Origin: Paraglaciecola arctica
Lineage (GTDB): Bacteria; Pseudomonadota; Gammaproteobacteria; Enterobacterales; Alteromonadaceae
Length of the DNA: 6,748 bases
Assembly (NCBI GenBank): GCA_003232445.1
Contig: QIJM01000321.1
Location: forward strand, 1 to 6,748
Direction: 5' to 3'
In this document: positions 1 to 6,432 of the stretch, in pieces
How positions within the stretch are numbered: position 1 is the stretch's first letter
Layout of the letters: every line of letters begins with the position of its first letter
Program-made: the position numbers and the translations under genes
The notes under the pieces: generated by a model
The model's database searches: none
Told to the model about the DNA's origin: nothing
The model's input: only the letters and a program-made list of their open reading frames with translations

Positions 1-145
1 TGCGCAAATATTCTGGTTATGATTTGAGTATAACAACCGAATAAATAGCCACTTACCGCAATAAATCCACAACTTGTAGATTTAAACTATTTAACCTTTG
101 AGTTCGACTTATAGTAGACAGGATCACTACTTATTAAGCTTTTAC
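1..145. other. Leader region upstream of the efflux operon
   Basis: AT-rich stretch with no open frame that I can support on either strand. On the plus strand TATAGT at 110-115 matches five of six bases of a sigma70 -10 box and would give an mRNA starting near 122, just ahead of the ATG at 146. No convincing -35 box lies 16-18 bp upstream of it, so I do not call a promoter. No operator-like palindrome or regulator gene is visible, and any divergent gene lies outside the window. Confidence 0.4.
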
Positions 146-3100
146 ATGAACATAACTAAAATAGCCTTAAAAAACACCTCTGGCGTGGGCATCATTGTGG
201 GCATCATTGCCTTTCTGGGCATTTACAGCTTATTCAAGCTTCCTGTGCAATTATTTCCCGATATCGAACGCCCCACTATTTCAGTGCAAACGTCTTGGAG
301 AGCGGCCTCACCGCAAGAAATTGAGTCGGAAATTCTCGAACCGCAAGAAGAGGTGCTGCAAGGTATTCCTGGGCTGGTAAATATGAATGCGTGGGCAAAT
401 CAGGGAAGGTCTTGGATAAATCTGGAGTTTGGACTAGAAACGGACATGCAGAAAACCTTAATAGATGTCATTAGTCGCATGAACCGCATTCCACCGCTGC
501 CCAGAGATGCGCTTTCACCTAATATCACGCTGGGAGGAGGCAACGGAAATGGCCCTGCCCTAACTTACTTTTTCTTGCAAAAATTGCCTGGCAATGCAAA
601 CGAAATTACTAGTTATGTGACGTTATTTGAAGATGTTGTGCGTCCCCAACTTGAATCTATTCCTGGTGTTGCCAGAGTGAGAATGGAAAGTGGTGTTGGT
701 GGTGTTGAAGAATTCCAAATTATTTTTGACCCCTATCGTGCCGCCGAATTAGGCATTGATATAACCAATATTTCACGTTTACTGGGCTCAGCAAATGATG
801 TTTCTGGCGGTTTTGTTGAAGTGGGTCGGCGTCAGTATACCTTGCGCTTCCAAGGTAAATATGAACCTCAAGATATGGGCGAGATGATCCTCGAATGGCG
901 CGACGGAAGCCCCATTAAACTCAGTGATATTGCAGAAATAAAAATACAACGAGCTGACGGCAACAACTACAGCGTACAAAATGGTAATCCTGCTATCTCC
1001 ATTCGTATTGACCGTGAAAATAAAGCTAACGTATTGCGCACGTTAGAAGCAGTTAAGAGCAAAGTTGCCCAAATTAATACCGGCACCCTCGCTCAAGAGA
1101 AGTTAACTATGGTGCAATCTTTTGATGCATCAGTTTTCATTTACCGAGCCATTAATTTAGTCACCAGTAACCTCTTTATAGGCATTATTTTTGCCATGGC
1201 GATCCTCTGGTTGTTTATGCGACAAGCCAGAGCAACTCTGATCGTGGCACTCACTATACCTATTTCACTATTAAGTACTTTTGTGGTGTTGCAGATTACC
1301 GGCCGCTCTTTAAATGTTATTTCTCTCGCGGGGTTGGCTTTTGCCGTAGGTATGGTGTTGGATGCTGCGATAGTGGTATTAGAAAATATTATTCGACAAA
1401 AAAAGACCACAGTTAACAATATAGAAGCAGCAGAAATAGCAACCAGTCAAGTATTTGGTGCATTACTCGCTTCAACTGCAACAACCGTTGCCATATTTAT
1501 TCCGGTGATGTTTTTACGTGACGTAGAGGGGCAGCTCTTTGCAGATTTGGCATTAACTATCGCGATCGCAGTATTGATCTCCTTCATCGTCGCTGTAAGC
1601 ATTTTACCCGTTGCAGCTAGCCGCTGGTTACAGAACGACCTGCCCTCTGACCCTCTGGAGTATTTCTGGGAAAAACTGGCCAACAAAATAATGCGACTAA
1701 GCGCAAGTCCTAGAAGGCGCATAATCACTGTCATCGTATTAATGAGTATCCCTTTGGTAACCACTTACCTGTTAATGCCCAAGCTCGACTATTTGCCTCC
1801 GGTAAAACGTGATGCCATTGACGCCTTTTTCAATTTTCCAGCCGGGGCTAGTGAAGAGTTTATTCAATATGAAGTGATGGATGTGGTGGTCGAGCGTCTA
1901 AAACCTTATATGTCCGGTGAAAAACAACCCGCATTAAAAAACTACTACATTATTACCTGGCCAAATGGCGGCACTATTGGTGTAAGAGCAAAAGATCAAA
2001 ACAAAGTTGGCGACCTTCAAGAGTTAATCAGAAATGAAATTTTAAAAGATCTGCCAGATACGCAAACCTTTGCCCAGCAAGGAAATTTGTTTGGTGGATT
2101 TGGCAATGGCCGCAGTATTGATGTGCGCTTACAAGCAACCGACCAACAAGGTTTAACCGTTGCAGCTCAGACCGGCTTGGATTTACTACGCCAGACTTTC
2201 CCTGGTGCAAATGTGCGGGCAAATCCATCACTTGAGCAAGCAGAGCCTGAACTGCAATTAGTGCCTAATGATACCCGCATGATGGAAGTCGGTTTTGATC
2301 GCCCTCGACTCGCTAACCTAGTTCGCTCTATGGGCGATGGCATGTATGTGGGAGAGTACTTTGACGGTGTTAAGCGAATGAACATCATATTTCGCTCTGA
2401 GCAGTGGGCCGATCCAGAACAACTTGCCGTTACGCCTATTATGACGCCCAGTGGAGAAGTGGTGCAATTAGGTGAGTTGATACAGGTGCAACGCGCGGTA
2501 GGACCAAGCAGGATCCAACGAATAGATAGAAAAAGAACACTTAGCTTATCTTTGAATCCACCTGAAGGGGTGTCGCTTGAAGAAGCAATGGCACTAATAA
2601 AAGAAAAAGTAGAGCCGCAAATTTTGGCGCTTATGCCAGCGGGTGGAGTCATCAGTTATGGTGGAAGTGCCGACAGTTTGAATAAAGTGGTCACTACCAT
2701 GAGTCAAAATTTCCTAGTGGCAATGTGTCTGCTTTTTGTCCTGATGGCAGGGTTGTTCCGCTCTTTAAAAGACAGTTTAATGGTCATTCTTAGCATCCCA
2801 TTAGCCACAGTTGGCGGCGTTATCGCCATACGATTATTAAACCTTTTCTCTTTTCAGCCAATGGATCTGTTGACAATGATTGGCTTCATTATTCTGCTCG
2901 GACTTGTTGTCAACAACGCTATATTGCTTGTGCATCAAACTCGCAATGGAGAACACCAAGGTTTATCAAGAACAGAAGCGGTACATCAAGCCTTGTTACT
3001 CAGGTTAAGACCGATATTTATGAGTACTCTCACTTCTATTTTTGGCATGCTGCCGCTATTGTTATTGCCGGGCGCAGGTAGCGCCATTTATCGAGGTTTA

Positions 3101-3259
3101 GCCGCCGTCATTGTTGGGGGCATGTGTGTCAGCACTATTTTCACATTATTGTTACTCCCAACATTGCTGCAAATGAATGCGACACGAAAATTGCCGACAA
3201 CACGCACTACCGAAGCTGGTCAATTAACGACAAATCAAAAGTTAAAAGGCGAGTATTAA
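146..3259 (+). CDS. RND-family efflux permease (HAE1/AcrB-like inner-membrane pump subunit)
   Basis: Proton-driven inner-membrane transporter of a tripartite efflux pump, 1037 residues, the normal RND length. The architecture is the classic duplicated one: TM1 at about residues 13-30, a large periplasmic loop with the LFPDIERP motif near 36-43, a TM2-TM6 block from about 335, a second periplasmic loop, then a C-terminal TM block including GLVVNNAILLV around 919-929 and RLRP at 953-956. TM4 carries GMVLDAAIVVLEN, with Asp406 at the place of AcrB Asp407 but Ala407 where AcrB has a second Asp. Asn923 stands where AcrB has Lys940. I start at ATG 146 because the product then begins MNITKIALKN directly before TM1, as in this family; an in-frame TTG at 98 only adds 16 unlike residues. 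Shine-Dalgarno pairing before the ATG is poor. The adaptor follows 29 bp downstream. Substrate cannot be read from sequence; the protein resembles drug/organic-molecule exporters more than metal pumps. Confidence 0.95.
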   Translation: MNITKIALKNTSGVGIIVGIIAFLGIYSLFKLPVQLFPDIERPTISVQTSWRAASPQEIESEILEPQEEVLQGIPGLVNMNAWANQGRSWINLEFGLETDMQKTLIDVISRMNRIPPLPRDALSPNITLGGGNGNGPALTYFFLQKLPGNANEITSYVTLFEDVVRPQLESIPGVARVRMESGVGGVEEFQIIFDPYRAAELGIDITNISRLLGSANDVSGGFVEVGRRQYTLRFQGKYEPQDMGEMILEWRDGSPIKLSDIAEIKIQRADGNNYSVQNGNPAISIRIDRENKANVLRTLEAVKSKVAQINTGTLAQEKLTMVQSFDASVFIYRAINLVTSNLFIGIIFAMAILWLFMRQARATLIVALTIPISLLSTFVVLQITGRSLNVISLAGLAFAVGMVLDAAIVVLENIIRQKKTTVNNIEAAEIATSQVFGALLASTATTVAIFIPVMFLRDVEGQLFADLALTIAIAVLISFIVAVSILPVAASRWLQNDLPSDPLEYFWEKLANKIMRLSASPRRRIITVIVLMSIPLVTTYLLMPKLDYLPPVKRDAIDAFFNFPAGASEEFIQYEVMDVVVERLKPYMSGEKQPALKNYYIITWPNGGTIGVRAKDQNKVGDLQELIRNEILKDLPDTQTFAQQGNLFGGFGNGRSIDVRLQATDQQGLTVAAQTGLDLLRQTFPGANVRANPSLEQAEPELQLVPNDTRMMEVGFDRPRLANLVRSMGDGMYVGEYFDGVKRMNIIFRSEQWADPEQLAVTPIMTPSGEVVQLGELIQVQRAVGPSRIQRIDRKRTLSLSLNPPEGVSLEEAMALIKEKVEPQILALMPAGGVISYGGSADSLNKVVTTMSQNFLVAMCLLFVLMAGLFRSLKDSLMVILSIPLATVGGVIAIRLLNLFSFQPMDLLTMIGFIILLGLVVNNAILLVHQTRNGEHQGLSRTEAVHQALLLRLRPIFMSTLTSIFGMLPLLLLPGAGSAIYRGLAAVIVGGMCVSTIFTLLLLPTLLQMNATRKLPTTRTTEAGQLTTNQKLKGEY

Positions 3260-3276
3260 ATTTGAGATCTTATATT

Positions 3277-3280
3277 AGGG
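3277..3280 (+). promoter_or_regulatory. Ribosome binding site of the adaptor gene
   Basis: AGGG lies 8 nt before the ATG at 3289. This decides the start: the same frame is open upstream to 3124 inside the permease gene, but only the ATG at 3289 has a Shine-Dalgarno sequence and is followed by a signal peptide. Confidence 0.7.
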
Positions 3281-3288
3281 TAATTAAC

Positions 3289-4359
3289 ATGAAAAAGTTC
3301 CTCCTCTCCACATTATTGGTGTTTTTCAGTGTGCCACTGATTGCTCAGGACGAAGCAGCCGAGCCACCTGCAACCCTGGTAGAGATCCGAGCGGTAAAAT
3401 CAGAACAAATTGCCGAACAAATATGGGTGCCAGGTACAGTGGTGAGTCGCACCGACTCGAATATAGCCTCAGAAGTAGCCGGGAGGATTACCTGGATGGC
3501 TGAAGTGGGTGATTTGGTAGAAGCGGGGGATGTATTGGCTAAACTTGATGATCATATGTTGCAGCTTAACTATGCACAAAACACAGCCAATATAGCAGCA
3601 TGGCTTGCCAGAGTTAACCTGTTGGAACGTAAACAGCAACGTTTTACCGCCATGGCAGCACAACAGAACAGTTCGAAAGATCAGCTTGATGAGGTGTTAT
3701 CCGACCTCGAAATTGCCAGGCAGGAACTTGCACAGGCTCAAATTAGTCGAAAGTTAACTGCACACCAAATTTCTCAAAGCGAGGTTAAGGCGCCTTTTAA
3801 ATCGTTAGTGGCACAAAGAAGACAAAGCCCAGGTGAATACACCAGTATCGGCCAAGACCTGATCCGTATAGTGGACACATCCAACATTGAAGCAAGTATT
3901 AGAGCCCCTTTATCGGTTGTGCCTTTTATTCACAAAGGTGGAAATGTTCAGGTGAAAAGCAAACAGCTAGAACGAATTCAGAAAATACGTGCAATTGTGC
4001 CTGTAGGTAATGCCCGTTCGCGCATGATGGAGGTAAGAGTCGAGTTAAACAGCGGCGATTTTGCTATTGGAAGTGCGGTCCGAGTAGCATTGCCGCATAG
4101 TGAACCTCACAAGGCAACTATCGTTCCCCGAGATGCTCTGGTACTGAGAAAATCCGGCGCGTTCATTTACCAAATAGATAGCGAAGATTTGGCTCAGCAA
4201 GTTGCAGTAAAAACAGGCATCGGAGCAGGCGACCATATTGAAGTATTTGGCGAAATAGACATTGAATCCCCGGTAGTAGTGCGTGGAGCTGAACGCCTGA
4301 AAACAGGTCAAAAAGTACGCTATGAAACTAACAGTGAACAACTAGCAAAGAGCACGTAA
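3289..4359 (+). CDS. Periplasmic adaptor (membrane fusion protein) of the RND pump
   Basis: Links the permease to an outer-membrane channel in the periplasm; 356 residues. Residues 1-19 form a Sec signal peptide (MKKF, hydrophobic core, likely cleavage after Ala19 in PLIA-QD); no lipobox Cys is present, so this is a soluble or peripheral adaptor, not a lipoprotein. The domain order is standard: first half of the lipoyl-like domain at about 55-88 (GRITWMAEVGDLVEAGDVLA), a short coiled-coil hairpin at about 89-164 rich in Gln, Glu, Leu and Ala, the second lipoyl half at 165-200 (SEVKAPFKSLV then GEYTSIGQDLIRIVD), a beta-barrel to about 270, and a membrane-proximal domain to about 345 (IVPRDALVLRKSG). 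It lies 29 bp after the permease and is surely co-transcribed. The permease-first order and the absence of a TolC-like gene downstream are notable. The hairpin of roughly 35 residues per arm is short, as in many HlyD_D23-type adaptors. Confidence 0.93.
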   Translation: MKKFLLSTLLVFFSVPLIAQDEAAEPPATLVEIRAVKSEQIAEQIWVPGTVVSRTDSNIASEVAGRITWMAEVGDLVEAGDVLAKLDDHMLQLNYAQNTANIAAWLARVNLLERKQQRFTAMAAQQNSSKDQLDEVLSDLEIARQELAQAQISRKLTAHQISQSEVKAPFKSLVAQRRQSPGEYTSIGQDLIRIVDTSNIEASIRAPLSVVPFIHKGGNVQVKSKQLERIQKIRAIVPVGNARSRMMEVRVELNSGDFAIGSAVRVALPHSEPHKATIVPRDALVLRKSGAFIYQIDSEDLAQQVAVKTGIGAGDHIEVFGEIDIESPVVVRGAERLKTGQKVRYETNSEQLAKST

Positions 4360-4549
4360 AAATAGAAAGAACTGATGAGCTAAGGTTTATGCCTGATGTA
4401 CTGTTCAATCACTATTTTCATTTTTTATTGAATTCATGACCAAACAGAAATTTTGCATAATGTGAAGACGCCAAATTTTCAGTCGCCTCCAGCAGAATTC
4501 GATTTTTTTGTTTCTCGCAGTTCTGCAAAATAATCTTAGAATATTAAGG
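4360..4549. other. Convergent intergenic region between adaptor and signal peptidase genes
   Basis: Both flanking genes end here, so transcription from both sides must stop in this gap. I see no strong GC-rich hairpin followed by a T tract. The best inverted repeats are TTCAAT/ATTGAA (4405-4410 and 4427-4432) and GCAGAA/TTCTGC (4492-4497 and 4521-4526), both with long loops and weak stems. Both strands hold stop-free stretches of over 30 codons without a good start; these are discussed among the findings and are not called as genes. Confidence 0.5.
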
Positions 4550-5200
4550 TTAAATCAACGGTTCATTGAATCTTTCTTTACGAGGTAAATAGTAATTTTC
4601 GGGATCAAGAGATACCAACACTTTATTTACCTTACCTTGGATCTCAATGGCGGGTACAAATCCATAATATCTAGAATCTGCGCTATTGTTTCTGTTATCA
4701 CCCAAAACCAAATAATGCCCTTCTGGCACAATGACTTCAGCAAAGTTATCTCTCGCTTCAGCCGCAGGCATAAATTGTACGATATACGCTACGTTACCTA
4801 GATACTCCGTTTTAAGAAGTTCATTTTCGTTGTCCTCGTAGGTGATTTTTTCGCCATTAATAATCAGTTTGTTATCAAGCATAGCTATCCTATCGCCGGG
4901 TACACCAATCAGCCTCTTAACCAATCTATTACTGGCTTTTTCCGAGTTAAACACCACTATGTCGCCTCGTTTTGGCTGACCAGTTTGCATAATTTCGATA
5001 TCAGTAAAGGGCACTTCTAAGCGGTAGGCCATCTTATCTACAAAAATCCTGTCTCCTTCTAGTATGGTTGGCAACATAGAGCCGGTAGGAACCAGATACC
5101 AATCAGCAAAGCTGCTGCGTGAAGCAAATAACACTAAGGCAAACAGTAAAAATGCCCAGTTTTCTTTTATTAATTGATTGAATGAGGTTTTGATATTCAT
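4550..5200 (-). CDS. lepB: Type I signal peptidase (S26A), short single-membrane-span form
   Basis: Membrane-bound serine protease that removes signal peptides from proteins leaving the Sec or Tat systems; 216 residues. One membrane helix at about 14-30 is followed directly by the catalytic domain, which would face the periplasm. Box B has the nucleophile Ser41 in PTGSMLPT; box D has the general base Lys95 in RLVKRLIGVPGD; box E is GDNRNNSADSRYYGFVP at 167-183, with the conserved Ser, Asp and Arg. All catalytic parts are present, so it should be active. E. coli LepB is 324 residues with two membrane spans and sits beside lepA and rnc; this protein is much shorter and lacks that context, so it is probably an additional paralogue rather than the housekeeping enzyme. 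That is an inference. The start is supported by AAGGA 7 nt upstream. It shares its strand with the carboxypeptidase gene upstream but is separated by 240 bp, so it may have its own promoter. Confidence 0.93.
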   Translation of the reverse strand: MNIKTSFNQLIKENWAFLLFALVLFASRSSFADWYLVPTGSMLPTILEGDRIFVDKMAYRLEVPFTDIEIMQTGQPKRGDIVVFNSEKASNRLVKRLIGVPGDRIAMLDNKLIINGEKITYEDNENELLKTEYLGNVAYIVQFMPAAEARDNFAEVIVPEGHYLVLGDNRNNSADSRYYGFVPAIEIQGKVNKVLVSLDPENYYLPRKERFNEPLI

Positions 5201-5207
5201 AGTTTAA

Positions 5208-5212
5208 TCCTT
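5208..5212 (-). promoter_or_regulatory. Ribosome binding site of the signal peptidase gene
   Basis: AAGGA on the minus strand with a 7-nt spacer to the ATG ending at 5200. It fixes the start of the signal peptidase, which then begins with a short basic segment before the membrane helix. Confidence 0.75.
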
Positions 5213-5440
5213 GTATAAGCAGCGGGGTGTATGACCAAAGTAATACCGATAAGTTTAGTGCCAGTTTGTAAGCCTATGTGTCTGCCGATGGAAAAACCAC
5301 AGGCAACAATTTTGTTTACCTTTTGTGATATTTCTGCAATATCTTATCGTTAAGCTATTTTTAGTGAAGTGAACCATGAAATAATTTGGCTTTCACCTCT
5401 GCCACTGTCCAGTGTTTGAGTTCGTTTAAAAATCGATTGG
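5213..5440. other. Intergenic region upstream of the signal peptidase gene
   Basis: Separates the carboxypeptidase stop from the signal peptidase start. It should contain the end of one transcript and perhaps the promoter of the next, but no -35/-10 pair with good spacing and no clear terminator was found on the minus strand. The segment next to the carboxypeptidase (5361-5440) is open in the -1 frame of that gene. The segment 5241-5262 contains a short motif (TAATACCGATAAG) that may be an intergenic repeat. CACTG/CAGTG at 5403-5414 form a 5-bp inverted repeat with a 2-base centre, too small to be called a terminator. Confidence 0.45.
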
Positions 5441-5456
5441 CTAATTGTGCTCTTTC
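5361..5456 (-). other. Possible -1 frame C-terminal extension of the carboxypeptidase-like gene
   Basis: In the frame one base back from the carboxypeptidase gene, 31 codons are open from 5456 to the TAA at 5361-5363. They encode a basic, helix-like tail (ERAQLANRFLNELK, then HWTVAEVKAKLF, ending GSLH). The stretch has no start codon near its beginning, so it could only be translated by frameshifting from the upstream gene. The switch point is T_TTT_TTG at 5462-5456, correctly phased for a -1 slip. A fused product would be 336 residues instead of 309. It may also be a one-base homopolymer error, or a chance open frame: about 30 codons is not rare in such DNA. Confidence 0.3.
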
Positions 5457-6370
5457 AAAAAATTTCTGTTAACAAAATCTAACGCTCCCGTTATAGCAGC
5501 GACTTGGGCTTGTATGCAGTTTGCAGCATCCACTTTTGGACTATCAGGGTACACCTCTGTGGTACTCACAAACTTGGCATTGGTTAATCCTGCACATAAA
5601 CCTAAAGCTTTAGTGGCATAGTTAATCACACCCTTTTGCTGTAAAAGTTCTCCAATGATCCTACCGTCCTCATCTGCAGGGGCGATATGCGTGACTTTTT
5701 CAACCGTCTGAATAATGGCTTTTTGAAATTCAGGGCAAGGGTTTAAGGTATCGCCCACTGTATAAAAACCATCGGGGATTGCCCATTCTTTATACTCTAC
5801 CGCATCTCTTGCAGCCAAAGCAGGTCTAAATTCAGAGTTGTCTGTATCTGTGGTTTCATGTAAGTCGATGTGCATGAGAAAATCTAAACCTGTCACCAAC
5901 TTCATCAAAGCAGCAGATCCTTGTGCAGGACTATTTAGATAAAACGAGCGATTCGGGTCGATGGCATCTGGATCCCATCGGTTAATGGTTTCATAGCCCC
6001 AAGGGCTGACACAGGGCACTATTATAAGGTTAAATCTATCGTGATAATCCTGTGCTGCGGATGCAGCAAAACGCAACGCACCATGTACACCGCTGGTTTC
6101 ATAACCATGTACACCACCGGTTATTAACACGTTAGGTTTAGCTTTATCCCACGTTAAACTGCCTAGAGCAAACAGCGGAAACTGACCTGATGCGTAATCC
6201 AACTTTGCATATTCTTCTATATCAAACTGGCTAGCCAATGCATCCAATTGACTCAGCACATCATCAGCATAAGAGCGTTTAACATTTTGCATAGCCAACC
6301 ACTGAGCTTTTTCATCATCCTGCCATTTTTGTCCCGGTTGACCAATTGGGTATGGGTTAGTGGGTGTCAT
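5441..6370 (-). CDS. M14-type zinc carboxypeptidase-like protein
   Basis: Predicted zinc hydrolase of the M14/succinylglutamate desuccinylase fold, 309 residues, with no signal peptide and so probably cytoplasmic. The zinc ligands are visible: His88 and Glu91 in GGVHGYETSG and His171 in MHIDLHETTD. Asn140-Arg141 in DPNRSFY match the substrate-carboxylate-binding NR pair, and Glu272 in STTEVYPDS fits the catalytic Glu near the C-terminus of M14 enzymes. Such enzymes cleave a C-terminal residue or an acyl-amino acid amide; the true substrate is unknown. It could be a peptidase, a peptidoglycan-peptide amidase relative or a desuccinylase relative; I favour M14 because of the C-terminal Glu context. 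AAGAG 7 nt upstream supports the start, and a good promoter lies at 6404-6432, so it can be transcribed independently of the ACT gene. The 3' end is odd: the last codons cross a T6 run, after which the -1 frame stays open for 31 codons. Confidence 0.88.
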   Translation of the reverse strand: MTPTNPYPIGQPGQKWQDDEKAQWLAMQNVKRSYADDVLSQLDALASQFDIEEYAKLDYASGQFPLFALGSLTWDKAKPNVLITGGVHGYETSGVHGALRFAASAAQDYHDRFNLIIVPCVSPWGYETINRWDPDAIDPNRSFYLNSPAQGSAALMKLVTGLDFLMHIDLHETTDTDNSEFRPALAARDAVEYKEWAIPDGFYTVGDTLNPCPEFQKAIIQTVEKVTHIAPADEDGRIIGELLQQKGVINYATKALGLCAGLTNAKFVSTTEVYPDSPKVDAANCIQAQVAAITGALDFVNRNFLKEHN

Positions 6371-6377
6371 GTGGTTG

Positions 6378-6382
6378 CTCTT
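6378..6382 (-). promoter_or_regulatory. Ribosome binding site of the carboxypeptidase-like gene
   Basis: AAGAG on the minus strand, 7 nt from the ATG that ends at 6370. It supports that start over later in-frame Met codons. Confidence 0.65.
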
Positions 6383-6403
6383 GATAACATTTTGTGTAGC
6401 AGG

Positions 6404-6432
6404 ATTATGTCGATCACCTAGGTTGAATTCAA
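6404..6432 (-). promoter_or_regulatory. Sigma70-type promoter candidate for the carboxypeptidase-like gene
   Basis: Reading the minus strand, TTGAAT (6432-6427, four of six to TTGACA) and CATAAT (6409-6404, five of six to TATAAT) are separated by exactly 17 bp. Transcription would start near 6397, giving a leader of about 27 nt that contains the ribosome binding site. The -35 box lies inside a perfect 12-bp palindrome, which suggests control by a dimeric regulator. This is the best promoter match I found in the window. Confidence 0.5.

Noticed and set aside
98..145. TTG start giving the permease 16 extra N-terminal residues
   Set aside because: The extra residues are unlike RND N-termini, no ribosome site precedes the TTG, and the ATG at 146 gives the usual short cytoplasmic start before TM1.
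1141..2652. Long minus-strand open frames within the permease gene
   Set aside because: They are antisense shadows of a strongly conserved transporter gene, with no recognisable domains.
3124..3288. Upstream extension of the adaptor frame inside the permease gene
   Set aside because: It is a shadow of the permease coding sequence; the ATG at 3289 has a ribosome site and is followed by a clear signal peptide.
4492..4526. GCAGAA/TTCTGC inverted repeat as a transcription terminator
   Set aside because: The stem is only 6 bp with a 23-base loop and no proper T tract after it on either strand.
5208..5240. TATACA with TTGGTC as signal peptidase promoter on the minus strand
   Set aside because: The spacing is 15 bp and the -10 box would abut the ribosome binding site, so the transcript would begin at or inside that site.
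5248..5263. Sigma54-like sequence on the minus strand (TGGCAC, then TTATC after five bases)
   Set aside because: The -24 half fits, but the -12 half lacks the essential GC of TTGC.
5320..5340. CRP-like half site TGTGA in the gap upstream of the signal peptidase gene
   Set aside because: Only one half matches; the second half is not TCACA-like.
5231..5353. Plus-strand ATG ORF of 40 codons in the gap upstream of the signal peptidase gene
   Set aside because: Unusual composition (many Pro, Cys and Met), only a G-rich stretch very close to the ATG as ribosome site, and it overlaps the region where the signal peptidase promoter should lie. No recognisable product.
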